From contig JBCDAU010000030.1 in assembly GCA_039185015.1 (NCBI GenBank), positions 1-64,000 of the forward strand: a DNA stretch of 64,000 bases, written 5' to 3'. Under the pieces are notes generated by a model. That model was not told the origin of the DNA. It ran no database searches and worked only from the letters and a program-made list of their open reading frames with translations. Positions 50,747 through 58,568 of the stretch are shown here, piece after piece (position 1 is the first letter of the stretch; each line of letters begins with the position of its first letter). Origin of the DNA: JBCBSZ01 sp039185015 (GTDB lineage: Bacteria; Actinomycetota; Acidimicrobiia; Acidimicrobiales; Poriferisodalaceae). The translations under genes and the position numbers were made by a program.

Positions 50747-51667
50747 ATGGACATCGGCATCAACGGCACCAACACCCTCCTGCGTGCGGACCTGGACGTC
50801 GTCCGGTCCGACATCAGCGCAGCGGAGGCCGACGACTTCAGCTGCTACTGGCTCGCCCAGTCCGGGAGCATCGACGCCCTGACGGTCTTCGCGGCGCACG
50901 GCGCGGGACCGGCATCGACCGAGCTCGGCACGGCGGTGATCCCGACCTGGACCGTGCACCCCCAGGCCATCGCCGTGCAGGCGCTGACCACGCAGGCGGC
51001 CGTCGGCGGCCGGCTCGTCCTCGGTCTCGGGCTCTCCCACGAACCGACGGTGCGCGAGCGATGGCGACTCGACTGGCAGCGGCCGGTCCGTCAGATGCTC
51101 GACTTCCTCGACATCCTCCAACCGCTCGTGACCGACGGTGCCGCCGACCACGACGGGCACTTCTGGAGCTACCAGGGTGAGATCCAGCGGGTCGCCGGAC
51201 CCCCGAAGGTGATGCTCGCCGCGCTCGGCGAGCAGATGCTGGCCGTCGCCGGACGGCGCACCGACGGCACCGTCCTCTGGTGCGTCGGTCCGACGACCAT
51301 CCGGGAGCACATCGCACCCGTCATCCGCACCGCCGCAGAGGGAGCCGCACGGCCGGCACCCGCGATCGTCTGTTCCCTGCCGGTCTGGGTCACCGACGCT
51401 CCGGACGCCGCCCGTGAGCTCCTCGACCAGGTGCTCGCCCACTACGCCGAGCTGCCCAGCTACGCCGCGATGTTGGCGCGAGAGGGCGTGTCCGGGATCG
51501 GGGAGCTCGCGATCGTCGGCTCCGAAGGCCAGGTCCTCGAGCGGATCGGCGACCTGGAGGCCGCCGGCGCGACCCAGCTCTCCGCCGCTCCGGTGGGTGG
51601 GAACCCCGACGAGATCGCCGCGACCCGCGCTGTGCTGGTCGCCGCGCAGGCGGCCCGTCAGACCTGA
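50747..51667 (+). CDS. Luciferase-like (LLM class) F420-dependent oxidoreductase
   Basis: A 306-residue TIM-barrel protein: ALTVFAAHGAGPASTELGTAVIPTWTVHPQAIAVQALTTQAAVGGRLVLGLGLSHEP is the standard LLM N-terminal half, with PPKVMLAALGEQMLAVAGRRTDGTVLW in the second half. Sequences of this type usually use coenzyme F420 as hydride carrier. The ATG is 2 bp after the CHRD stop; a shared transcript is likely. The substrate is unknown. Confidence 0.88.
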   Translation: MDIGINGTNTLLRADLDVVRSDISAAEADDFSCYWLAQSGSIDALTVFAAHGAGPASTELGTAVIPTWTVHPQAIAVQALTTQAAVGGRLVLGLGLSHEPTVRERWRLDWQRPVRQMLDFLDILQPLVTDGAADHDGHFWSYQGEIQRVAGPPKVMLAALGEQMLAVAGRRTDGTVLWCVGPTTIREHIAPVIRTAAEGAARPAPAIVCSLPVWVTDAPDAARELLDQVLAHYAELPSYAAMLAREGVSGIGELAIVGSEGQVLERIGDLEAAGATQLSAAPVGGNPDEIAATRAVLVAAQAARQT

Positions 51668-51723
51668 CGCCTCGGCCCACGAAGCCGTTTCCCCCTGAGG
51701 TCGACGTCGACCACGATGAAGGC

Positions 51724-52659
51724 GTGAGCGCCGACGATCCCGTACGCAGCGCGTTCGAACGGGACGGGTACGTCGTGCTTCCCGGACACCTCGGTGCCGA
51801 GGATCTGTCGGCGGCTCGCGGCGACCTCGACGACCTGTTCCCATCGGCCGCTGCGTTCCATGGCGAGGTCGATCCTGAGCGCAACGCCCGGTTCCGTGAC
51901 GAGTTCGGCGGCATCGTCGACTTCCCGTTCGAGAGCGTCCACCTGAGTGCGCTGGCGGTGCACCCGAGGATCGTCGAGCTCGTCGAACGGCTTCTCGACA
52001 CGACGGATCTGCGGGTGTATTCGATCGAGGCGTGGGCGAAGTACACCGGTGCCGCGGACTACGACCAGCCGCTCCACCGCGACTACCTGAACCACTCGCT
52101 GCTCGTGCCAGCTGACGATCGGGCACCGGACCAGGTCGAGTGCTTCGTCTACCTCGACGACGTGCCGTCTGGGCTCGGGCCGACCGCCTACCTCCCGCAG
52201 ACCGTCGCCGGAGCGATGCCGGCGCTGCCGAACTGGTACCCGCGCACCGACGGTGAGATCGATGAGACGCATCCCACCTGGGCAGCGACCGAGGGGCGAC
52301 CCGATCTCTACGACCGAGAGGTCCTCGCGGTCGGGCCAGCGGGCACCGTCGCTTCGTACCGGATCGAGACGTTCCATCGGGGCACGGCTCTCACGGAGCC
52401 CGAGGGAGCGCGGTTCACCGTGCACGTGAGCTACCGGCGGGCCGAGGCCGAGTGGATCGGTCGTCGTGGGTGGACCGATCAGGCCAACACCGAACGGTGG
52501 CGGCGCTTCGTCGTGCAAGCGACTCCTCGTCAGCTGGAGCTGTTCGGGTTCCCCCCGGTCGGCCACCCCTACTGGACCCCTCGGACGCTCGACGGTCTCG
52601 CCGAGCGGTACCCGGGCCTCGACACGCGACCCTGGCAGCCGCCTGACGCGCCGGACTGA
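51724..52659 (+). CDS. Phytanoyl-CoA dioxygenase (PhyH) family protein
   Basis: A 311-residue Fe(II)/2-oxoglutarate oxygenase: FERDGYVVLPGHL is the family N-terminus, QPLHRDYLNHSLLVP carries the HxD metal ligands and FHRGTAL is a probable distal histidine region. AYLPQTVAGA is in the usual cofactor strand. The GTG start has only a weak GAAGG upstream. It hydroxylates an unknown small substrate. Confidence 0.87.
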   Translation: MSADDPVRSAFERDGYVVLPGHLGAEDLSAARGDLDDLFPSAAAFHGEVDPERNARFRDEFGGIVDFPFESVHLSALAVHPRIVELVERLLDTTDLRVYSIEAWAKYTGAADYDQPLHRDYLNHSLLVPADDRAPDQVECFVYLDDVPSGLGPTAYLPQTVAGAMPALPNWYPRTDGEIDETHPTWAATEGRPDLYDREVLAVGPAGTVASYRIETFHRGTALTEPEGARFTVHVSYRRAEAEWIGRRGWTDQANTERWRRFVVQATPRQLELFGFPPVGHPYWTPRTLDGLAERYPGLDTRPWQPPDAPD

Positions 52660-52663
52660 CGAG

Positions 52664-52682
52664 TTAGGCTTGCTTCACATCC
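52664..52682 (+). promoter_or_regulatory. Possible iron box TTAGGCTTGCTTCACATCC
   Basis: About 11 of 19 bases fit the DtxR/IdeR palindrome and the element shares TTAGGC-N2-GCT-N2-ACA with the one at 60222. It lies 18 bp before the ATG of the double split-barrel gene. Confidence 0.4.
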
Positions 52683-52700
52683 GTGGGAGGTGGTGGCGTC

Positions 52701-53750
52701 ATGACCGTCGAGCTGATGGGCGATGCCGGCGCGCTCGAGTCCTGTGTCGGGACGCGACCGCCGGGCTTTCATCTCAAGTCGATCTCGTACTTCGACGAGC
52801 ACTGCCAGACGCTGCTCGCCGTGTCCCCGTTCGCGGTCATCGGCGTCACGCTCCCGGACGGTTCGATCCGGACCCACGCCATCGGCGGGGGTCCCGGAGT
52901 GCTCCAGCCCGTCGGCGCGACCGAGCTACCGGTGCCGAGCATCGCGCTCGGGGACGCTCCCGACGGCGCACCGGTCGGGCTGTTGTCGTTCGTGCCGGGC
53001 TACCGGGAGACCCTGCGCCTCAACGGCCGCCTGCGCGTGGCCGAGACGCCGGTCGTGCACCTCGAAGAGGCATTCCTCCACTGCGCCAAAGCGCTGATCC
53101 GCTCTCGCCTGTGGGCCGAGCCGGACTCGACCGTCGCCGCGTTCCGCGGACCGGCCGGTGACGGCCCGATCGACTTGGCGACCACCGAGGTGGCTCGCTT
53201 CGTCGGAGCATGCCCGTTCCTCGTGCTGTCGTCGGTCGATGGCGACGGCCATGCCGACGTCAGCCCGAAGGGCGATCCACCGGGTCTGGTCGCGACGGCG
53301 CTCGATGCCAGCACGCTCGCCATAGCGGACCGGCCGGGCAACCGACGGACCGACACGATGCACAACCTCGTCGAGCGCGACGCGATCGGTGTCCTCGCCA
53401 TGATCCCCGGCAGCCCGTGGGTCGTCGAGGTGCGGGGCCGAGCCGGCGTCACCGACGACGAGGGGGTGCGCTCGAAGCTCGAGGTCACGGGGAAGGTGCC
53501 GACGGCGGCGATCGTCGTGTCGGCCGACGAGGTCGAGATGCGATACGAAGCTGCGCTCGACGACGCCGGGCTCTGGGACCTCGACCGTCACGTCGACGCA
53601 GCGAACCTGCCGAAGTCCACCCAGGTCTGGGTCGATCACGTGAAGCGCAACGACGACCCGGGCCTCGCCGCCACGGCCGCCCGGAAGGCCGTGAACGCCA
53701 AGGTGCTTGGCCGCAGCATCGACAAGGACTACCGCGAGAACCTCTACTGA
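52701..53750 (+). CDS. Tandem pyridoxamine 5'-phosphate oxidase-like domains
   Basis: A 349-residue protein with two split-barrel copies: about 20-150 (HCQTLLAVSPFAVIGVTLPDGSIRTHA) and about 155-340 (VARFVGACPFLVLSSVDGDGHADVSPKG, DNRPG-like DRPGNRRTDTMHNL). The second copy matches the PPOX family often annotated beside ferric-siderophore or haem genes. The ATG follows GGGAGGTGG. A TTAGGC element upstream and an iron-uptake cluster 5 kb away suggest a role in iron or haem handling, but this is inference. Confidence 0.78.
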   Translation: MTVELMGDAGALESCVGTRPPGFHLKSISYFDEHCQTLLAVSPFAVIGVTLPDGSIRTHAIGGGPGVLQPVGATELPVPSIALGDAPDGAPVGLLSFVPGYRETLRLNGRLRVAETPVVHLEEAFLHCAKALIRSRLWAEPDSTVAAFRGPAGDGPIDLATTEVARFVGACPFLVLSSVDGDGHADVSPKGDPPGLVATALDASTLAIADRPGNRRTDTMHNLVERDAIGVLAMIPGSPWVVEVRGRAGVTDDEGVRSKLEVTGKVPTAAIVVSADEVEMRYEAALDDAGLWDLDRHVDAANLPKSTQVWVDHVKRNDDPGLAATAARKAVNAKVLGRSIDKDYRENLY

Positions 53751-53788
53751 CGCTCGGTCGCTTCACGAAGTCTTCAGGCGGGGCTCCG

Positions 53789-53794
53789 TACGGT
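53789..53794 (+). promoter_or_regulatory. -10 element TACGGT of a leaderless promoter
   Basis: TACGGT is followed by 8 bases and the ATG at 53803. Confidence 0.5.
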
Positions 53795-53802
53795 CGCCCC
53801 TC

Positions 53803-55584
53803 ATGGAGCGCTCCCGTCTGCCGGTCCGTGTCGTCGTGCTCGTCGCGGTGCTCGGTGTCGTGGCTTCGTGCGCTGTTCGGGGGTCGACGACGTCGTCGCC
53901 CGGAACCACGTCGCCAGGACCCCCGCCGCCGTCGGCCGTCGAGTCCGATGTGGAGATCGCCGAGCCCGAGGTGGAGGGCGTCGAGCCCGAGGTGGGGATC
54001 GCCGAGCCCGAGGTGGAGCGCGTCGAGGTGGACGACACCGAGCTGACCTCGTTCACCTACTTCCCGCTCGAGCAGATCCAGCCGGCTGACGCCGACGCCG
54101 GCTTCTCGATGTACGTGGCCGCGTGGCCGTTCCAGCAGACCTACCCCGGGGCCGACTACCAGACCGGTCTCCCGAGCACGTGGTTGCGGCCCGCCAACCT
54201 CGAGGACGACCCGCGCGGCGTGTACTCGACGATCGAGGGCGGGCTCGGATGGTGGAGGGACACCCGCTTCGCCACCGAGGTACCGAAGTTCATCATGGGT
54301 GGCGTCTCGCTCGACTTCTTCGAGTGGGCCAACGGCCCGGGGGCCGGTGCGGGGAGCGCCGGGTTCGACGAGCGCGACTGGGACGAGCCGCAGGGCAAGT
54401 ACGGGATCGCCCAGTTGAGCCCGTACGTGCTCTGGGCACCGGACGGGCTCAACCTCGCTCCGGGGACGAACGGCGAGCTGTTCGGTTACGGCTACCACCC
54501 GCTCCCGATCATCGACGAGCAGACCTCCTCGTTGGGCGAACAGGTCGAGACCGGGGACCGGAGCTGGACGCTCTTCCTCGATTCCGCCAACTTCCGCGGT
54601 CCGGTGAGCTTCTTCATCCCGAACTTCTTCACCAAGCCGGCGATCGGCGATCCGTCGCTCGCCGGGATCTTCTTCGACGCGAGCGGCTCCGACTGGGGCC
54701 GGGCGATCGGCCTGGAGACGCAGACGATCCCCGCAGTGCAGGCGACGGTCGACGGCGTCACCTACGCCCGCATCACTCGGATGCAGTACCCGGCGACCGA
54801 CGACGAGTCCTCGGTGATCCTGCATCGGGTCACCTCCTACGGTGACGAAGCGCTCCGTGATGCCGCCGAGGCCTGGTTCGCCGGTGGTCCGGCGCCGAGC
54901 GGAGAGTTGGACCCCGACGACTCCCACCTCAGTCCCTTCTTCGAAGCGGGTGCCGGCGACGACGTGTTCATGACCTTCGTCGATCCGGACGCCGAGGCGG
55001 CCGAGGAGTACATGGTCGACTTCGGTGCGCTGGGCGAGGTCGACGTCAGCGACCAGTCGACGTTCCGCTACGTCTGGAACCTGGACCTGGTGGAGCGCGA
55101 GGGCGATTCGTTCGTGCTGCCCGAGTACTTCCGACTCGATGGCGAGGAGTGGCAGCCGATCCGGGCATCGGAGGTCCCCGAGTCGAGCGGTCTGCAGATC
55201 CATGTGTTCGATGAGCTCGGCCAGCGTCAGGACGACGAGCCCTACACGACCCCTGACGACCCGGACGGCCCGTGGCGGTCGCCCGGTCCGAGCAGCGAGA
55301 CCTTCACCGCGGACCTCGGCGATGGCAGCACCGTGACCTACGCCTGGTATCGCTTCGTCGATCAGCCGGCCATGCGGTACTGGGAGTTCAGCGACGACGA
55401 GCTCGATGTGATCCAGGCCCGCGTCGAGGCGATCCACCGGGAGTGGACGCCGGAGCGCTCCTACCTGTCCGGCCCCGACGTCGGGGAGCTGGCGAGCCTC
55501 GACCCAGCGGTCGTCGTCGAGCCGCCACCGGGCTTCGAGGTCGGCTACGTCCCGATCGTCCTCCGCCAGGAGCTCACGCGCTGA
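53803..55584 (+). CDS. Large secreted lipoprotein, unknown
   Basis: A 593-residue protein with a signal peptide and lipobox VVASC (Cys23), then a Ser/Thr/Pro linker and a short Glu/Val repeat (about 50-75). The remaining 510 residues, rich in Trp, Tyr, Phe, Asp and Glu (ADAGFSMYVAAWPFQQTYPGADYQ, PQGKYGIAQLSPYVLWAPDGLN), form an all-beta-looking domain I do not recognise. The ATG at 53803 is placed by a -10 element at 8 bases. It is convergent with the iron-siderophore operon, 12 bp apart, so it may be a surface receptor linked to that operon (inference). Confidence 0.75.
   Translation: MERSRLPVRVVVLVAVLGVVASCAVRGSTTSSPGTTSPGPPPPSAVESDVEIAEPEVEGVEPEVGIAEPEVERVEVDDTELTSFTYFPLEQIQPADADAGFSMYVAAWPFQQTYPGADYQTGLPSTWLRPANLEDDPRGVYSTIEGGLGWWRDTRFATEVPKFIMGGVSLDFFEWANGPGAGAGSAGFDERDWDEPQGKYGIAQLSPYVLWAPDGLNLAPGTNGELFGYGYHPLPIIDEQTSSLGEQVETGDRSWTLFLDSANFRGPVSFFIPNFFTKPAIGDPSLAGIFFDASGSDWGRAIGLETQTIPAVQATVDGVTYARITRMQYPATDDESSVILHRVTSYGDEALRDAAEAWFAGGPAPSGELDPDDSHLSPFFEAGAGDDVFMTFVDPDAEAAEEYMVDFGALGEVDVSDQSTFRYVWNLDLVEREGDSFVLPEYFRLDGEEWQPIRASEVPESSGLQIHVFDELGQRQDDEPYTTPDDPDGPWRSPGPSSETFTADLGDGSTVTYAWYRFVDQPAMRYWEFSDDELDVIQARVEAIHREWTPERSYLSGPDVGELASLDPAVVVEPPPGFEVGYVPIVLRQELTR
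53955..54030 (+). repeat. 42-bp tandem repeat encoding IAEPEVE-type units
   Basis: Two copies of a GATCGCCGAGCCCGAGGTGG-type unit start at 53955 and 53997, giving EIAEPEVEGVEPEVGIAEPEVERVEV in the lipoprotein linker. Confidence 0.7.
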
Positions 55585-55596
55585 CCGACGAGCCGA

Positions 55597-56433
55597 TCAG
55601 ACCGACGACGGCGCCGCGACGTGGTGGCGTCCGATCGGGACGACCATCGGGCTCCCGCTGACCGGGTCGGGCACGATGCGGCTCTGGATGCCGAACACCG
55701 AGTGGACCAGCTCCTCGGTCACCACCTCGTTCGGCGGACCGGCGGCATGGATGTTGCCGTCGGCCATGGCGACGATGAAGTCGCTGTATCGGGCGGCGAT
55801 GTTGAGCTCGTGCAGGACCATCACGATCGTGGTGCCCCGCTCGAGGTTGAGGTCGGTCAGCAGGTCGAGCACGTCGACCTGGTGGCTCACGTCGAGGAAG
55901 GTGGTCGGCTCGTCGAGCAGCAGCAGATCGGTCCGCTGGGCGAGGGACATGGCGATCCACACGCGCTGCCGTTGGCCGCCCGAGAGCTCGTCGACGGCCC
56001 GATTGGCCAGCTCGGAGGTACCGGTCATGTCCAGCGCCTCGGCGATCGCCTCGTCGTCCTCGGTCGTCCAGCGGCCCAGCCAGTTCTGGTGGGGGTGTCG
56101 ACCACGGCTCACCAGGTCGGAGACGACGATGCCCTCGGGAGCGATCGGCGACTGCGGGAGGAGGCCGAGCTTGCGGGCCACCGCCTTCGTCGGCAGGTTG
56201 TGCAGGTCGTCTCCGTCGAGGACCACCCGACCGCGCTCGGGCACCAGCAGTCGGGACAGGGCCCGCAGCAGCGTGGACTTCCCGCACGCGTTCGCGCCCA
56301 CGATGGCGGTGATCCTGCCGGTCGGGACGGCCAGGTCGAGCTCGTCGACCACCGTGCGATCGCCGTAGCCGAGGGTGACCGCGTCGGCCTGCAGCCGCAC
56401 CGGCTCGGCCTCTTCGGATCCGTCGAGGTTCAC
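55597..56433 (-). CDS. Iron-siderophore ABC transporter ATP-binding protein (FecE/FhuC-like)
   Basis: A 278-residue ATPase: Walker A GANACGKST, Q-loop LLPQSP, signature LSGGQRQRVWIAMSLAQ, Walker B LLLLDEPTTFLD and H-loop VLHELN. The GTG start overlaps the TGA of the upstream permease (GTGA). It powers import by the two FecCD permeases. Confidence 0.95.
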   Translation of the reverse strand: MNLDGSEEAEPVRLQADAVTLGYGDRTVVDELDLAVPTGRITAIVGANACGKSTLLRALSRLLVPERGRVVLDGDDLHNLPTKAVARKLGLLPQSPIAPEGIVVSDLVSRGRHPHQNWLGRWTTEDDEAIAEALDMTGTSELANRAVDELSGGQRQRVWIAMSLAQRTDLLLLDEPTTFLDVSHQVDVLDLLTDLNLERGTTIVMVLHELNIAARYSDFIVAMADGNIHAAGPPNEVVTEELVHSVFGIQSRIVPDPVSGSPMVVPIGRHHVAAPSSV

Positions 56434-57500
56434 AGGGCGCTCCCGACGCGGTGGAGTCGGATGAGGAGATACACGAGATAGGGCGCTCCCAGCACGCCGG
56501 TGATCACACCGACCGGGAAGCGCGTCTCGAAGAGGTACTGCCCGACGAGGTCCGATGCGAGCACCAGGGTCATCCCGAACAGCGCAGCCGGGACCATCAG
56601 CGGCTGGCTGCGGCCGACCATCTGGGCAGCGATGGGCCCGGAGAGGAAGGCGACGAAGGCGATCGGGCCCGCCGCCGAGGTCGCGAGGGCGATCAGCGCC
56701 ACGGCGATGAAGATGACGGCCAGGCGGGTCCGTTCGACGTTGACACCCAGCGCGCTCGCCGCGTCCTCGCCGTGTCGCATCAGCTCGAGTTTGCGCGACT
56801 GGGCGAGCAGCAGCGGCATCAGCACCGCACAGGCGAGGATCACGGGCACCGTCGCCTCCCATCGCGACGAGTTCAGGCTGCCGGTCAGCCACCGCATCGC
56901 GACCTGGAGATCCCATTGGGCTGCGCGCACGATGAGGTAGGAGATGAAGGCCTGCAGCATCGCCGAGATCGCGATGCCCATCAGGATGAGCCTCGTGCCG
57001 ACCATGCCGTCCTTGTACGCCAGCACGTAGATGACGGCGGCGGTGAGGAGGCCACCGGCGAGCGCGAACACGGCCACCCGGTTGGGGGACAGGTCGAGGA
57101 TCAAGAGCGCGAACACCGCGGCCGCACCGGCGCCGTCGCTGATGCCGACGATGTCGGGAGCGGCCAGGGAGTTGCGAAGCAGGATCTGGAAGCTGACGCC
57201 GGCCATGCCGAAGCAGGCGCCGACCACGACCGCGGTCACGGCGCGGGGCAGCCGGAGCGTGCCGACCGTGAACGAGGCCCCCTGCACGTCCTCGCCGAGG
57301 ATGACGGCGATCACATCGCTCAGGGGATAGACGGTGTTGCCGTACATCAGCATCACCAGGAACAGCGCGAGGTTGATGGCGGCGAGCGCGCCGCAGACGA
57401 GGTGGAGGCGGCGTCGCCGCCCGCGGCGTCCCGTGGTGACGGCTTCGATCGTGATCTTGCGGTCGCCGGTCGGAGCGGAGATCGATGGTGTGGCGGTCAC
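56430..57500 (-). CDS. FecCD-type permease 2
   Basis: A 356-residue membrane protein with about nine or ten helices. RLPRAVTAVVVGACFGMAGVSFQILLRNSLAAPDIVGISDGAG is the conserved FecCD signature, and PIAFVAFLSGPIAAQMVGRSQPLMVPAALFG the C-terminal ATPase-facing loop. The GTG start overlaps the stop of permease 1 (GTGA), and its own stop overlaps the ATPase start. A cytoplasmic extension of about 30 residues precedes the first helix. Confidence 0.93.
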   Translation of the reverse strand: MTATPSISAPTGDRKITIEAVTTGRRGRRRRLHLVCGALAAINLALFLVMLMYGNTVYPLSDVIAVILGEDVQGASFTVGTLRLPRAVTAVVVGACFGMAGVSFQILLRNSLAAPDIVGISDGAGAAAVFALLILDLSPNRVAVFALAGGLLTAAVIYVLAYKDGMVGTRLILMGIAISAMLQAFISYLIVRAAQWDLQVAMRWLTGSLNSSRWEATVPVILACAVLMPLLLAQSRKLELMRHGEDAASALGVNVERTRLAVIFIAVALIALATSAAGPIAFVAFLSGPIAAQMVGRSQPLMVPAALFGMTLVLASDLVGQYLFETRFPVGVITGVLGAPYLVYLLIRLHRVGSAL

Positions 57501-58549
57501 AGCTCCTTGACCTTCTGTCGTCGGATGACCCAGATGAACAGCGGCGCGCCGATGAACGCGGTGACGATGCCGACGTCGACCTCGGTGGGTCGGGCGATCA
57601 CGCGACCCACAACATCGGAGGCGACGAGCAGCGTCGCCCCGGCGAGTGCGCTGAAGGGCAGGAGCTTCCGGTGGTCGACCCCGATCATGAGCCGGCTGAT
57701 GTGGGGGACGACCAGTCCGACGAACGCGATCGGTCCGGCTGCGGCGGTCGCCGCACCGCTGAGCACCACCGCTCCGAGCGCAGCGAGGAGGCGGGTGCGG
57801 GTGACGTGCTCGCCGAGGCCCGCGGCGGTGTCGTCGCCGAGGGCGAGGGCGTTCATCCCGCGGGACATTGCGAGGCACAGCAGCAGGCCCACCGCGAAGA
57901 AGGGCAGGACGATGGTGATCCGGTCCCACTCCGCTCGGCCGACCCCACCGATCTGCCAGAACCGGAAGCTGTCCATGATGTCGATGCGGGGGAGGAGGAT
58001 GGCGCTGATCAGCGAGCTCAGGGCCGCCCACGTCGCCGCACCGGCGAGGGCGAGCTTGAGCGGGGTCGCGCCTCCCCGGCCCATCGAGCCGATCAGCCAG
58101 ACGAAGGTGGCCGCACCCGCAGCGCCGGCGATCGCCACCCAGATGGTGCTGGTCGGCGACTGCAGGCCGAAGTAGGTCAGGCCGATGACGACGGCGAGCG
58201 ATGCGCCGGACGAGATGCCGAGCAGGCCGGGGTCGGCCAGGGGGTTGCGCGTCACCCCCTGGAACACCGCGCCGGCCACGGCGAGCGTGCTGCCGACGAG
58301 CACGGCGAGCACGGTGCGGGGAAGGCGCTCGCGCACCGCGATCTGGGAGATGCCCTCCGGTTCGCCCGTGAGCGCGGCGATCACGTCGCTGAGCGGGACG
58401 ACGCGGCTGCCGAACGCCACCGACGCGGCGATGGCCGCCACGAGGGCGGCCGTGATGCAGACGAACCAGATGGTGTCGATCGCCACCGGCTGCCGCGTCG
58501 TCGAGGGCGCGGCAGCCGGTGGTTCCGGGATGACGTCGAGGTCGGCCAC
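57497..58549 (-). CDS. FecCD-type permease 1
   Basis: A 350-residue membrane protein with about ten helices. ERLPRTVLAVLVGSTLAVAGAVFQGVTRNPLADPGLLGISSGAS is the FecCD signature and AAAGPIAFVGLVVPHISRLMIG the second. The start is uncertain: the GTG at 58549 leaves a 19-bp gap after the binding-protein stop, whereas an ATG at 58618 would overlap that gene by 50 bp; I chose the former. It forms a heterodimeric channel with permease 2. Confidence 0.92.
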   Translation of the reverse strand: MADLDVIPEPPAAAPSTTRQPVAIDTIWFVCITAALVAAIAASVAFGSRVVPLSDVIAALTGEPEGISQIAVRERLPRTVLAVLVGSTLAVAGAVFQGVTRNPLADPGLLGISSGASLAVVIGLTYFGLQSPTSTIWVAIAGAAGAATFVWLIGSMGRGGATPLKLALAGAATWAALSSLISAILLPRIDIMDSFRFWQIGGVGRAEWDRITIVLPFFAVGLLLCLAMSRGMNALALGDDTAAGLGEHVTRTRLLAALGAVVLSGAATAAAGPIAFVGLVVPHISRLMIGVDHRKLLPFSALAGATLLVASDVVGRVIARPTEVDVGIVTAFIGAPLFIWVIRRQKVKEL

Positions 58550-58568
58550 GGATCGATCGACGGGGTGA

